A stretch of 64,000 nucleotides of DNA from Paracamarosporium sp. OC-R06-R3. Lineage: Eukaryota > Ascomycota > Dothideomycetes > Pleosporales > Didymosphaeriaceae. Below, one piece after another: positions 33,980-45,539 of the stretch. The stretch's first letter is position 1. Each line of letters opens with the position of its first letter. The notes beneath the pieces are model-generated. The model searched no databases. It saw only the letters and a program-made list of their open reading frames with translations, and was not told the DNA's origin. The stretch is from positions 107,436 to 171,435 of the forward strand of contig JACVRA010000082.1 of the NCBI GenBank assembly GCA_019828545.1. The letters are read 5' to 3'. Made by a program: the position numbers and the translations under genes.

Positions 33980-35220
33980 CTAACTCCCAATCTGACCCCC
34001 AGCCCCAGGACCACCAAGATACATATAACTCCCCCAGCTCGAACTCCCACTCCAATCCGCACTCAACTGATACCGATTCGTATCGCTGACCACAAGCCCC
34101 CGACTACCATCATACTTCTGGTCATTCCCATTGGAATCCGTATATACCATATTGCGGATATACGCGCTCTGTCCGTAGCCCTTGTCAGGGAACGTGCCGC
34201 TACCCATATCGGTCTTAGTCAAGCTTTGGTGCGAGTCGTAGATCTCGCCGTAGTAGTTGATAGCGTCGGCACCTTGCTGTAGAGACTTGGAGGCGTCGGT
34301 GTTGGCGCCGAAGAGAGAGGCGGGGTAGTATCCGATCCAGCGGTCGAGCACGAAGAGCCACCAGTTGCCTTTGTAGAGGAGCCATTGGATCTTGATGTCG
34401 TATTGGGCGCCGCCGCGCGTGGAGAGCGGGCTGAAAGATACGCCCGGGTAGATACTTGAGTCGACCTGCACCCAGCCGGTTACGTCGCGGTTCCAGCCGC
34501 CCTGGTTGTTCGCGGAGGTGGAATAGCCGTTGGTGGTGTAGTAGACGAAGAGGTGGGGAGCGGAGACTTGGTTGGGATAGTTGATCCTGTGCGCTTGTTA
34601 GTCTAATGCATCATGGTAGAGTGTGGCATGGCATACCATCCTGCCTCAACCGTCTGCATCGCAAGCCGGTTGGGGTCGTTGTACAGTGGGTTCTTGACAT
34701 TGTACTTGATGACGGCGCTTTGGAGGAGGGAGAAGTCTGCGCCGGACTCGGTGTACGCTTTGTATAGCGAGTATGTTGCTGAGCCACCATGGTTTACCAC
34801 ATTCTGTGCAGATGAGGCGTACCAGTGATCACCGATCGCGCGCTTGCCGATGTGGATCTGTTGGGCGAAGGACGAGTTCATGGTCTGCGGCGGGGCCTTA
34901 ACGTCCGGTAGTCGGCCATACTGTCGAACGATTGGCACTGTTCCTTCCGGTCCCTGGTGCTCTTCTGCGCTGATGGGTTGTGGTATAAGAGTGGTTTCGT
35001 TGGAGCTCGAAGCGGACAAAGCCACAATGTCGGGAAGCTCAGGTGCAGGAGCGACTTCGTCCTCATCGACCTGAGAATTCAGAGGTACCCAATCGATGAC
35101 TGAACCATCCGCACCGTTCGTTGTGTGGACCGGGAATTGAGAGATAAAACCCCCATCTTGGACAGGAAGCGCGGTATAAAGACTTGGCAGAACGGCCAAG
35201 TAGAAATAATGCGATCGCAT
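33980..35220 (-). CDS. Secreted neprosin-domain (DUF239) protein
   Basis: Two exons (35220-34637, 34586-33980) joined over a 50-nt intron give 396 residues. Residues 1-19 or so (MRSHYFYLAVLPSLYTALP) are a signal peptide, followed by an acidic linker of about 120 residues. The C-terminal roughly 240 residues match the neprosin domain: QTVEAGWINYP, LFVYYTTNGY, GWNRDVTGWVQ, GVSFSPLSTRGGAQYDI, KGNWWLFVLDRWIGYYPASLF, YGEIYD and the final YLGGPG. Neprosin is a glutamic prolyl endopeptidase from pitcher plants; fungal members are secreted and poorly studied. Activity here is inferred. It was classified by the W-rich GNWWL...IGYYP block. Confidence 0.85.
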
Positions 35221-36078
35221 GCTGGACTATTGGATTACAATTAAGATACTCTTTTTCACACTCGATAGGGTTGCGACGTGGGCGCCGCCTTGATATAGTT
35301 CATGCTGAATCCAAGGTGGACCATGTCGAAACGTCGCATGAGCCGTACAGCCTGAACACCCTCAGGGTAAGACATGGCATGCGCTCAGTGGAATGGCAGC
35401 TGCGAAGTGTAAAATGACAAGGACGGGAGTCCATATCTTGGTTTCAGGGCCCGTGGTAAGAATACTCGCCCGACAGGCCTGGCACGTTGGGCGAGTGGTA
35501 CTAAACCTTCACACAATCTTGGGTAAAACGCTGAGACCCAGCAACTCTTTAGGGACCACTTTCGAAGCAATCAAGCACGCGCGCGGCGCATGCGAAAGAG
35601 ATTCAGGGTCATTTTTTAGCAGCGCAAAACGTTGTAGAGGCTGTTTGGGGCTGTCATTGGTCCGTGTGTGATTGTGAGGGTTTTGAGTTGCCGAATCCGG
35701 TAGGCTGAAATCCCGGTCGGACGTTGCATCACGCGAAAGAAACGTGCAGGGTTCCACGACCACGAGGCTTGTGCTAGATGCGCAGTTGATGTCGAGTACA
35801 GCAGATGCGCGTGGCTTGACAGCGAGGAAAGATGGTGTAGAGTGTCGGGCAAACGTCGATGTGTGTGCGCATGGGCGGGTAAACAGTGATAAGCATATCC
35901 TAGTCCTATAAGCAGTCCTGTAATCATTTTCGCAGTTTCGCATCCTTCAGTGTCGCGTTTTATCCGTATGGAGGTACGCGGGGGTACAGCCGCGTGTCAT
36001 AAATCTAGAACGTTTCCTTCGATGTTTTATGTATCCAGAAGTACCCGCCATGTCTCTGATTCTTGGCTCTTGAGACCT
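35221..36078. other. Intergenic region
   Basis: Promoter side of the neprosin-like gene and 3' side of the fructosamine kinase gene. ORFs of 60-144 codons overlap on both strands without family features, so I do not call a gene. Confidence 0.5.
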
Positions 36079-37117
36079 TCATTCGCCGTACTTGCGCACC
36101 AAGCTCTTCATGATGCTGACAGCGCCAGAGCGGTAACTACCGCCAAACAACGCATAGTGGTTGAGGTGGTGATACAGCTCATACAGCTTCACCCGATCCT
36201 CATATTCGTCTGCCGGCTCGGTCCTCGGACATAGATCGTGGTACTCTTTTAGAAAGCTGCCGCCGAATCCGCCGAACATCTTCATTATACCCAGCTCGAA
36301 CTCGCTGTGCGCATAACACGCGCTTGAGTCGTATACGACGTCTTCCGGATCGTCGCTGTTGCTGCCCATGGTACCCACGCTGGCATTTCCGCTCCACAGA
36401 TCGCCGTGCACAACCACCGGCGTGACGCCCTTGCCGTTGTTCAAATGCTCGTCAGCGAGCAGGCGAGGTACTACTTTGGACGCAGTCGCCTCTACCAGCG
36501 TGTGCAATTCCTTATCCACGCTATTCGACTTCTCCGCACGTCGTAAGATGAAGCGCAGCCGATTGTTCGCGTAGAAGTCGGCCCACGAACCCTTGAAGCT
36601 ATTGTCCTGTGGTGTATCGCCGCAGCATGTCGTGGCCGGGAAGCCGAACATGGGCTTGTCGTAGCCGTCAGGTACGGGCGCGGGCGTCGTGTGAAGCTGT
36701 GCGAGCTTCGCTGCTAACGAGGGCGCGGACGACTTGGGAGTGGAACGCGACGTAAGGTTCAGAAAGTCGGTCACGAGAAACGACGTGGAGGGCTGCGAAG
36801 AGAAGCGGCCGTGGCCGTAGGACTGAGGGCATAGCGATGGCACGACGTCGTGGATGGCTTTGAGCGACGCGTGTTCGCCTGGCACAAAGGTTGGTAAGAG
36901 ACATGGGCAACGCCGGCTGGACCATACCTTCGAACATGACCCCCGCGTCTTCCCCCCTTCCTGTCTTCATGAAGAAGCACTTTTCTGTGCCGTTGCTGAG
37001 CTTCGATATGATCTTGGACGTCGATGCCGAGCTGCAGCCGCCTCCCCCGGCAGAGGACACGGTCGTGTGCTCCGGATCAAGGCGCAAGAGCTGGAGAACG
37101 GCAGAATCGAGCTTCAT
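36079..37117 (-). CDS. Fructosamine/ketosamine-3-kinase family protein
   Basis: Two exons (37117-36928, 36878-36079) joined over a 49-nt intron (GTATGG...TGCCAG) give 329 residues. The fold is APH-like: the N-lobe has KCFFMKTGRGEDAGVMFEGEHASLKAIHDVVP with the ATP-site Lys and Glu, then FLVTDFLNL at the hinge and VVVHGDLWSGN in the catalytic loop (Asp of HGD), followed by VVYDSSACYAHSEFELGIM with the metal-binding Asp. These kinases phosphorylate ketosamines on glycated proteins so that the adduct falls off (protein deglycation). Length and motifs are normal for fungal FN3K-related proteins. The ATG at 37117 was chosen because MKLDSAVLQLL starts the family helix. Confidence 0.92.
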
Positions 37118-39720
37118 GGCGGTTCGAGTTCTATGGCTTCGCAACGTATTGAGCATGCGAAGTCGAACATTAGAGAGAAGCTGTGCCATGCAACTCTCGC
37201 ACTGCGATGTAGCGATGACGTTTGGTGGGGCTCTCGGGTGCAGCTTCCTTCGGTGACGCTTGAACCTAACCTCATCCTAGAGTCTCCAGGGACAAAGAAT
37301 GCGAGATTAATCCTGCTCTGTAGACTCTACAGAGTAACATATCCAAAGGGTTTGCAGAGCCGAGGGCCCTTGAGTGCAGCTACCTTATATAATGTTTGAA
37401 CCCATGATCATCTCATGTTCCGATCGTGAAATCTAAAACTCGTTACATTTCACACTCTGAACAACCGGCATAGCTAAATAACCTACACTTATAAGCGACT
37501 AGCTTTACTTATCTGCTTATTTCAGCTAAAGAACAGGGTCGCGAGAACAGCCTAGGGTATGTGACTAGACCCTTCTGGCTCCGTTGCATACCTAGCGGAG
37601 TTGATGCAACGCTAAAGTATTCCTACAATCCTACTGGTCATGCTACGAAGGAGTTCGTTTTGATTATTTGTATGAAGTAGCCAGCTCGGATAGCCGTGTT
37701 TGACGCACCGCCTTTGACGCATTGCCTTTAACGCAGCCTACCACCTAGAAGTATTCAAATCACGTATTGTAGCCGCGGCTCGATCAGTCTTAATACAGAA
37801 CATACGACGGTCACGATGGTTGGAGAGCGAAAATATGGCAATGATCATATCAATTAGTCCTTGAAACAAATCGATTTGGGTTCTTGGCTTGTTGACAGCC
37901 TCATTGCGTCGATCGCTATAGCTGTCGGAAAGACCTGCCTGGAACGATGGCGACGATAACTTGAGCTACGCGTTGATACCAGCGCCCGTTATCTGTGACT
38001 GGGTAACTACACAGCCAGACAGCCCTCATATTAAACTGGTGCATGAAGCTGGAGGTGCTTCTGCCGTCTGGCTTGAAGCAGTCACTTTTGGACTTTGTTC
38101 AAAAGGAAATGCCTAGTTTCAAAATGCCCCTACGTCGTTGACAAAGACCGGTCATATCTCTTCCTACGGAAACTACCAGATCGAACGCTTGCCGAGGCTT
38201 GGCCAAGTCTGAGCATAGAATGACGGCTCTTCTATGTCGATGCTGTAATGTACATCTGCAAGAAGATGGCGAGTGAGAGGGGAGGGCTTTGTGGCGTCGA
38301 CCAACAGGACGTTTCAGATACCTCCAGCCCCACCGCGCCGACAACTTCAGCTTGCTCCATAACACATGCGGGATGGGCTGTTCAAGATCTATATACTTTA
38401 TGCGGAAATGGATATGCATCTATTGTATGAGTGATAATAGAGAAGCCACCAGGTCTAGAGCTGAGGCCATATGTACAGATCAATGCCAAGACCATGGCCA
38501 TGTGACGTTTTCTATCACACTATATTTGGACCCTCTAATATCATTGTGGAAGACGATCCAGAATCAGGGACAATCAGTATTATAAACTACAAGAATGCAG
38601 GCTGTTTTCTGCGCAGTTGAATCAGAACCAAATTGTGAGTATAAGTGGAATGGACTTGCCCGCACCAGCTGAGGAAGAAGTCTCAACATGGTAGAAATCA
38701 CAGGTACAAATCACGATTTGAGCAAATGGATTCGTAGATCATGCTGAACCTTATATGAATTGGATGGCTGGAATAGATGCGCATGGTCGTAGTTCAGGAG
38801 TTAATGGATGCCAAGAGGAGATGACGATCTCCTTATGAACGTCATGAGATATGTCCACCAGCTGTTATGTTATATTCCTTAGGATACAATTACTAGAGCA
38901 CCGTTACTTTATATTCCTTCACAGGTTTTCTTGTTGGCCATATCAATGTATTCGTACCTGGTGCAGTTCACCTTGTCGATCAGCTCGATGGTCATGGGGC
39001 TGCACGGCAGAACGCTACCGCCTGCCTTGTACTACTTTTGTTCACGGAATCTCCAGCACGTCCACAGGGCGGAAAGCGCGGGAATAGATTCCACATCCGA
39101 GAGTTCACACACCAATAATCCATACGCGCCTACAAGCAATGATCTTTCAGGCCACTCGTGCCGCATCTGCATGGGCACTGCGCTCTAATCCAGAGCCAAA
39201 AATGCGAATCGGAACATCTCAATGGTTGCCTACGACGAGGTACCAATACAAGCGCAGTCAGGCAAAGTGATGGGGGCGGATCACAGTCCTAGTGTTTTGA
39301 AAGTTCGCCGACCTGCGCGTTGTAGGGCGACCTCAAAGGAAACAGTAGAGTGTGCCATTGGCGAAGAAGCGCTTGGGGTAGAGGTGGCGTATTCAATGAA
39401 ACGCGTCCCCGTGGGAGCGTGCGGACAGTCTTTCAATAAGGACAATAGTAGTGAGCGGCTGTGCAATGATGCGTTGCTTTGCTTTTGAGGTTGATCTATT
39501 CTTGGTTCGCATTCCTAGCGAATCGTTGTACTTCCACCCTGCCTGCCACTCACGTGGTCCGCGTCCGATTGGAGATGAAAGCCGTCTTTGTGACACTGGG
39601 CTTCTCCCCCTCCCACCTCCCCGTCAGGACCTGCGTTTCAACTATGACTTACTTGACGAAGAGCGCGAGTCAGCTATACCGCAAGAATAACAGAGTCAAC
39701 ACCACGGTCAGTCTGGCGTT
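37118..39720. other. 2.6-kb gene-poor region with a duplicated relic
   Basis: No intact gene. It holds the relic of the CorA-like gene's 3' end (37.42-37.56 kb, listed separately) and long stretches of short overlapping ORFs without recognisable protein features. The right end is the promoter of the DUF7924 gene. Confidence 0.5.
37424..37563 (-). pseudogene. Degraded copy of the CorA-like gene's 3' end
   Basis: Two blocks match the 3' region of the intact CorA-like gene. Bases 37424-37480 resemble 41931-41985 (shared CATTTCACACT and ACAACCG). Bases about 37522-37563 resemble 42179-42215, which is coding sequence at the start of the gene's last exon (shared GGGTCGCGAGAACAGCC). The intervening roughly 190 nt of the gene are absent or reduced. 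Many differences are G/A or C/T. Confidence 0.65.
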
Positions 39721-41455
39721 ATGGCGCCCCCTACTACAAAAGCGTGCCGCCTTCCACCTACTGAGGCATCTCCATATCTCCGACAGATCAACCATGCGGT
39801 TCTCGAAAACGACTGTGTACCCGAACTGAATCCCTCCATACAGCGCAAGCTTGTTCCTTTAGAGCAACATTCAGACCGACCAACCGAAGCACCACTCCCA
39901 ACGAAGAAAGGGAGAGTCAGCCATCCGATCGAACCTCCAGCGGCGTTTTGGGACAACTTATCCAAGATCTGGCTCACCAAACGAGCGTTGAGAGAGCTCG
40001 ATAGGAGAAATATTCAAGCTACTTCAAGCGCATCTCCTTCGAAGCAGTCAAACATTACGACTGAACGGGATAGTGCCAACCATCTTCACGGCCACGACCC
40101 GAGCACCTTTACGGACGTGCAATCATTCGCCAGACACGGTGGCCCAGATTTGTCGGACTTGAGAGATGTATGATTATGATGCAATGGCTTCTTGTTTCAA
40201 CACTGACAATGCGCTTTAGTTCCCTGAGCCTATCCGTTCGTCGAACCGCACAATGAGGCCACACGATCCGAGCACTTCATCCACTACGAACACGAAACCC
40301 ACGAAACCCACGAAGACCACAAAACCCACAAAAACTAGTGGGCCATATGACCGCGACTTTGAACAACACCTTACAGATCACAAGGTCTATCCAGCTGACT
40401 TCGAATACTTCGATGGTAGCGCCGCTAAGCCAAATAATTGGGAGGATCTCCAATGCATGCTGGCAAAACCTCGACCATCTCTTTCGGTAGATCGGTTCAC
40501 CAATGAGGATTTCGAAAAATTTAGAAGGACAAATATATGTGCGAAAAAAGAAAATGGGGTTGTGAACGCAGTCATCCCTATCATTGAGGGTACTGTTGAT
40601 CATAGATACCGCTCAGCAGGGTTTCCATTTGCTGCTCTCAACCCTTTGACAGACGGCACGCTTAAGCCCGCCAATCCGGATATCTACTATGGTGCTGACC
40701 CAGGCCAGCTTAACAGCCAGGTCCGCAACGAACTCAGTGGCCACATCATTCCTTCATCACAAACTAACCTCCTTATAGCGCCAAACTTCTTTGTTGAAGT
40801 CAAGGGCCCTGATGGATCATTAGCAGTGGTTGAGCGACAAGCGTGTTACAACGGTGCAGTAGGAGCAAGAGCTATGGAAAGTCTTAGATCATATAGACAG
40901 GATACACCGATTGATGGCAATGCCTATACAATCTCAGCAACCTACGCCGGCGGCCAACTCAAGATATATTCCATCCACCTTACCGGATCACGTAGCCCTG
41001 GGGGTCGTCCTGAGTATCACATGACCCAGTTAAGAGCATTTGCCATGACCGATACCGTCGAAACCTTCATACAAGGTGCAACAGCGTTGAGAAACGCGAG
41101 AGACTGGGCAAAAAAAGGAAGGGATGAGAATATCAGGGGAGCGAACGAAAAAGCGGCTACTATGGAGATTAAGACACCAGCGAACGATGACGCAGTCGAA
41201 GACCCGGCGCTGAGCTGTGCGATAGCAGCGTCGGAAATAGAAGCCTACAACATGAGTCGAGAGCCTCAGACGACACCAAGCGAAGACTCCAACAACATAC
41301 CAGGGGTTATTGAGGGACCTGAGAGCTCTGTAGAGAACCTTGCAGAAGACAGACTCCCGGCAAAGCAGACCAACAAGCGTAAGCGACGCAACGCTGCCTT
41401 GAAAATCGAGGCACCACCGCGTGCTAAGCGATCTTGTACGCCCTATCTTGTCTGA
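39721..41455 (+). CDS. DUF7924-family protein with PD-(D/E)XK-like core
   Basis: Two exons (39721-40167, 40220-41455) joined over a 52-nt intron (GTATGA...CTTTAG) give 560 residues. The N-terminal exon contains FWDNLSKIWLTKRALRELDRRN, a signature that precedes the main domain in this fungal family. The main domain carries NFFVEVKGPDGSLAVVERQA, then YNGAVGARAMESL, AYTISATYAGGQLKIYSIHL and RPEYHMTQLRAFAMT. ExK preceded by an acidic residue (PDIYYGADPG) and followed by a Gln helix resembles the PD-(D/E)XK nuclease core, but activity is unproven. The C-terminus is Lys/Arg-rich (KQTNKRKRRNAALK), suggesting nuclear localisation. The family is abundant and variable in ascomycetes. It lies between two duplication relics. 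Confidence 0.85.
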
Positions 41456-42017
41456 TCACTCCCCTTGTGCTTCCCGATATATCCACTGCGAACGACACGG
41501 TTGTTTCTGAGAGGGGCATCCAGTCTTGTCTAGCAAAACAACTCTTCCTAGGATTATCTTCCGGTAAGTTATATTCTTGTTTTTTTTTTCGGTTGTATTG
41601 GAGGTATTCTCAAGACTGGGGGCGTTGGTTGGTGTGAATCTGGCGTTGGTTGGTGACACTGGCGCTGGCGGGTTTAGAGTTGGCGATAGAATAATTCATT
41701 GTGACGTTTTCAATCAGGGTTTACTTTCGCTGTATGCTGTTGAGACAGTGTAGTGTCTCCGTGTACTTCGATGTTTGCAAACTATGAGGCGATGGTCTTG
41801 CGTTAGGTATTGGTAACGACACCATTCTTCATCCTCATCATTTCCCACCAAGTCGCGACTTAGATCACCATAAAGTCATATATACTCTTACTAAACTTGT
41901 ACTGACATTCTACCACATTTAAATCGTGTAACCTAAAACCCGTTGCTTGCATTTCACACTGTGGACAACCGACACAGCTAGGCCCAAGGTATGTGGGTGC
42001 ATAGACATCTCATGAAA
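41456..42017. other. Intergenic with a relic of the VWA gene
   Basis: Directly after the DUF7924 stop codon comes a degraded copy of the VWA gene's 5' part (listed separately), then non-coding sequence including the 3' flank of the CorA-like gene. Confidence 0.6.
41468..41682 (-). pseudogene. Truncated, mutated copy of the VWA gene's 5' end
   Basis: Aligns with 47927-48105, the coding region for about residues 20-80 of the intact VWA-domain protein. By eye, identity is around 85% over the first 150 nt, and most differences are transitions. The metal-site motif DTSGST appears as DISGST. A run of ten T (41580-41589) adds a frameshift, and the copy ends near the DUF7924 stop codon, so it cannot make the VWA domain. 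Confidence 0.85.
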
Positions 42018-44237
42018 TCACTGAATGCTATTTTCTTCATCCGTCTTTGATCTCTCCTTTCCCTTATTCCTCGACTGGCTTCGTTTCCTCCAATAGTATA
42101 TAACAAAAGCTAACACAGTTGAAGGTATAGTCAAAACGACCCACACCCACACGCGACCGGCTTTGCCCATCCACTCGTTTTGGCTGAAGAACGGGGTCGC
42201 GAGAACAGCCTGAAGTGCATTGTCAAATCCTTACTGACTTTCTGTTTTGCGATACAGATATTACGAGAAAGTAATGCCGGACTTACAGCAAATGAGGTCC
42301 CAGGAAGGAAAAACATAGTAAGGATCGCGATCTTCAGAAGAGTCAGGCCATAAACTAAGCAACAAGGTGAGATCATACCGTCTTCATTGAGATGCTGTCT
42401 TCTTGCATCTCGAGAGCAATCTTTTGCGACTGATCCGCTATGCGTCGCGAGATTTCCGCCTCTTCACGGCTAGCATTGAGCAGCTCGACGACCATCTTAT
42501 CGTTTGAGACTTGTATGTTATTGAATAGCTGAATCATCGTCAGTGAGGTCCGCTGAATTTTATAGTGAATAATGAGCTCACTAGTGCCAGTATGTTACGG
42601 GTTTTGTGCTGCAGTTCTTGTCGAAAAGTGTTAACCGCCTTCAATTGCGCGGCTATATGCACGAGCCCATTGGATAGGCGTTGGCCCGCAACTTTACTAG
42701 CTTCATCGGCTTCCTCATGACGGGTTTGGAAAAATCTATCATGATGAGCTGAAATATCGGCGACAATATCTTCGAACCAGCCAAGCTCGGAGCCATATCT
42801 GTGAAGGTGAGCAGTCATTGTATGCAAAGCTCTGCTAACCTCTGTATTCAAATCCCCAGTTGTGGACTGAAGAGCTCCCAGCTCGCTTTGTAGGCGTTTT
42901 TCCTACCAGATATCAATTTATCTCCATACTAAGCTCGGGTGGACTACTGTACGTAAGCGATGAGTTCATTATTGAAACTGTCAAGAGCATTTCTCCACCA
43001 TCTAAGCGCGCTGGTGACAAACACAACATGTACAAAGAATGGATCGGCCTCGCACTCAGCGAGGCCAACTTTTTCCAGCTGTTCTGAGATGCGTCTTTGG
43101 GGTTCTTCTACCACACGACTCCACCGCCCGTCTTGCAAGCTGATGCTTACAGTTGTTGCAGCGCGCTCATCGGCATCGTATTGGAACAAGATAGCGATCT
43201 GAGAGCCACGAATGTCGACATTTCCACTATCCAGGTGCAAATAGTTGAATGGATCCATTTGATTGCTTCCAGCAGTGCTTTGTTCATGTTTTCTGACAGT
43301 ATCTGTGCATTCGACCTGAACACGGATTGGTAGCATATACCACATATCGAAAGAATCTGGGCTTTTGTTTGAACCTGACTTCTGGTAACCACGTACTGGT
43401 GGCAGGTAGTATCGCGCTAAAGAACCGGCGAAAGCAGGGGGAGCGTTTAAACTCGACAGCAACAATCGAAGGGCATCTCCTGATACGCGGAGCTTTTTGG
43501 AGTCTGTTGGCACCGTCACCTTGCGTGATTTGAGGAGGAAACGGTTGATGAAACTGATGTGCTAAACATTAGTGTGTGTAGGGGGCGTACGCATTGATCT
43601 ATCCCGATGCATATTACTTACAAAAATCTAAAAGGGATTTTCTCCTTCATCTGAACTTAAGTTTCAGCAAGTTGTCTTAGCAATTTCGACAGTCGAGCTT
43701 ACAGTCAATGCTTGGGCGAGTTGTTGCTCATCCAACTCACGAACATCTATAGTGATCTCAGCCGTGATCTGGCATAACAAGCAACCACAAATTACGAGGT
43801 GAATGTCAATTTCTTACCGGGCCCTCTCTCTGTCCAGTCATGGTATCTTACTGCGGTCTGGTTGGAGAGGAGATCTGTTTCTAATTCTCGCAGAGCTATA
43901 GCAATGTCTTTACCATAGTCCCTGAAAGCAATTCCAAGTTATTAAAGCATATTTGTGACAAGCAGGTAAAGTCTTGAAGTTATACCATGGAAATGCATGG
44001 GAATCGTAAGATCCGAAGGACTCACAGATCAGGCTGATAGCTCCTAAGATTCACGAGCCAGTCGTCCCACGCATCTGCTTCAAGTGATGAGCGCGCACTG
44101 GCCTTTGAAAATGCTCTGCTTGGAGCATATAGGGTTGCTTCACGTGACGCTCGACGTGGATGGATCTCGGTGCGTTTTGATTGGCTACCTCGGTCGAGTG
44201 GCCGGTTTTGAGAACCGTGCAATGTTGACAACTCCAT
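42018..44237 (-). CDS. Fungal CorA-like membrane protein
   Basis: About eight exons, from MELSTLHGSQ (44237) to the TGA at 42020-42018. Clear exons include 44237-44026, one from 43921, a long one ending at 42953 (VSGDALRLLLSSLNAPPAFAGSLARYYLP...), 42902-42582 (LHTMTAHLHRYGSELGWFEDIVADISAHHDRF) and the last, 42209-42018. The C-terminus has two membrane segments, IAILTMFFLPGTSFA and VWVWVVLTIPSTVLAFVIYYW, linked by FFSQNEWMGKAGR, after a long coiled region (NDKMVVELLNASREEAEISRR). This matches uncharacterised fungal proteins with a CorA Mg2+-channel-like end; the GMN pore motif of true CorA is absent. The second intron is uncertain: the donor after GGGCCCG gives a frame clash, while GCA|GTAAGA keeps frame but drops conserved residues. 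Confidence 0.72.
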
Positions 44238-44468
44238 ATTAGATAGATGCAGGAGAAAGTTGATCGCAAGGCTGAGAGGTTCGATTATACAATGAGGTAT
44301 CAGGCTGGGTTCATCGTATATACGAGAGTTCAGCTCTTGGCAGATCCATCCTCAGCCTGCTCGCACCGCCTCGGCCTTTCCACAGCCCCCTCCTCCCCCC
44401 ACCGATGCACAATCTTCATCACGGCAATTCTCGTACAGTGAATCTTTCGTTCTTTTCAACGGAACGTT

Positions 44469-45314
44469 ATGAATCACGATCAAGAAGTGTACGCTAAGTC
44501 GTTCCCCTCCACCTGGCTTAGCGCCGCGAACGTGAACGCTCCACCGAACCCCGCAGAGCACGATCCTGCCGTGAAACCGCGACGTCAGCATTCTGCGAAC
44601 TCGTCGCTTTCGGATTTCAAGAGAGACGACGATTCCAACAATACACGCGATAGCTTGGATGGCGAACCGCTCGGAGGTAGCACTACTAGTGATGTTACGA
44701 CACCGAGGCACTCCGCGGATGAACAATGCGAAAAGATAAACAAGCAGCAGGGCGCGAAACGCACCCTCCAAAAACCTCGACGGCCAGTAGCAGGGACGAA
44801 TACCGCATCCGGGTACTCCACAGTCTACCCTGCTTCCTGGACAATTGTTCGCGCTCGAGACCTCCTTCAGCCAGACGCTCCTGCTGTTCTGCCTGCAGCC
44901 ACACCCATGACCGCGAATGCGGAGATTGGGTCAATTCGCAGCGTAAGCACAACTAGTCAAGGAGACGTCGCGCCTATGTCGCCCATGCGCCGACGTTTAC
45001 ACAGAGACTTCCAGTCGATGTCGCGTCCTTCCCCACCAAAAGGAAAGAGAGACGTGCGATCCATGTCGGTTGATGCCCAGATGCAATCATTGCTAGGGGT
45101 TAAGTCCCACTTGATGGCTTATCCGCAAAGACCAACGCAGTATGGAACAGTAAAGAAGCTGGAGCCGCCTGGCAAACACAATTCGAGCAGCTCCAATTAC
45201 TCGACAATCGAGCCCGCATCAAATCAGTCGCAGAGGTTTGCGTCAAACAATGACGCTCCTGCAAATCATCGAATGGCCTCTATGGCATATTCATATTATG
45301 AAAATGACGGTTAG
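44469..45314 (+). CDS. Hypothetical disordered protein
   Basis: A single ORF of 281 residues with no recognised family. It is rich in Ser, Pro, Asn, Arg and Gln, without membrane segments, signal peptide or cysteine motifs. Possible short motifs are SMSVDAQMQSLLGVKSHLMAYP, the most ordered-looking part, and repeated SxxS/RSMS sites that could be phosphorylated. It lies between the divergent CorA-like gene and the converging VWA gene. Length and clean coding composition favour a real gene, probably fungal-specific. Confidence 0.65.
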   Translation: MNHDQEVYAKSFPSTWLSAANVNAPPNPAEHDPAVKPRRQHSANSSLSDFKRDDDSNNTRDSLDGEPLGGSTTSDVTTPRHSADEQCEKINKQQGAKRTLQKPRRPVAGTNTASGYSTVYPASWTIVRARDLLQPDAPAVLPAATPMTANAEIGSIRSVSTTSQGDVAPMSPMRRRLHRDFQSMSRPSPPKGKRDVRSMSVDAQMQSLLGVKSHLMAYPQRPTQYGTVKKLEPPGKHNSSSSNYSTIEPASNQSQRFASNNDAPANHRMASMAYSYYENDG

Positions 45315-45539
45315 GAAGGGTTCCAAGTCTCGATGGGCGTGGCCTGTGGCTGCGTGAATCATGGATGCAAGACATTGAAAGCACATTCTATCGAACATCG
45401 ATGGTTCAGTCTATCTCTCCAAAATTGCCAGCAATCTATCCTTGCCCAAATCACGGTAACCTCTTAATCGATGAACTAAACGAAACTTATACGAAATAGA
45501 TCATTCCAAGGACAGCTTCAAAGTTGTTGTTCGCTTGTA

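Noticed and set aside
35393..35943. ORFs between the neprosin-like and fructosamine kinase genes
   Set aside because: Overlap each other on both strands, with no family-like sequence.
37815..38100. Possible relic ORF reading AIAVGKTCLERW, like a P-loop
   Set aside because: The frame is broken repeatedly and the motif is too short to assign; chance cannot be excluded.
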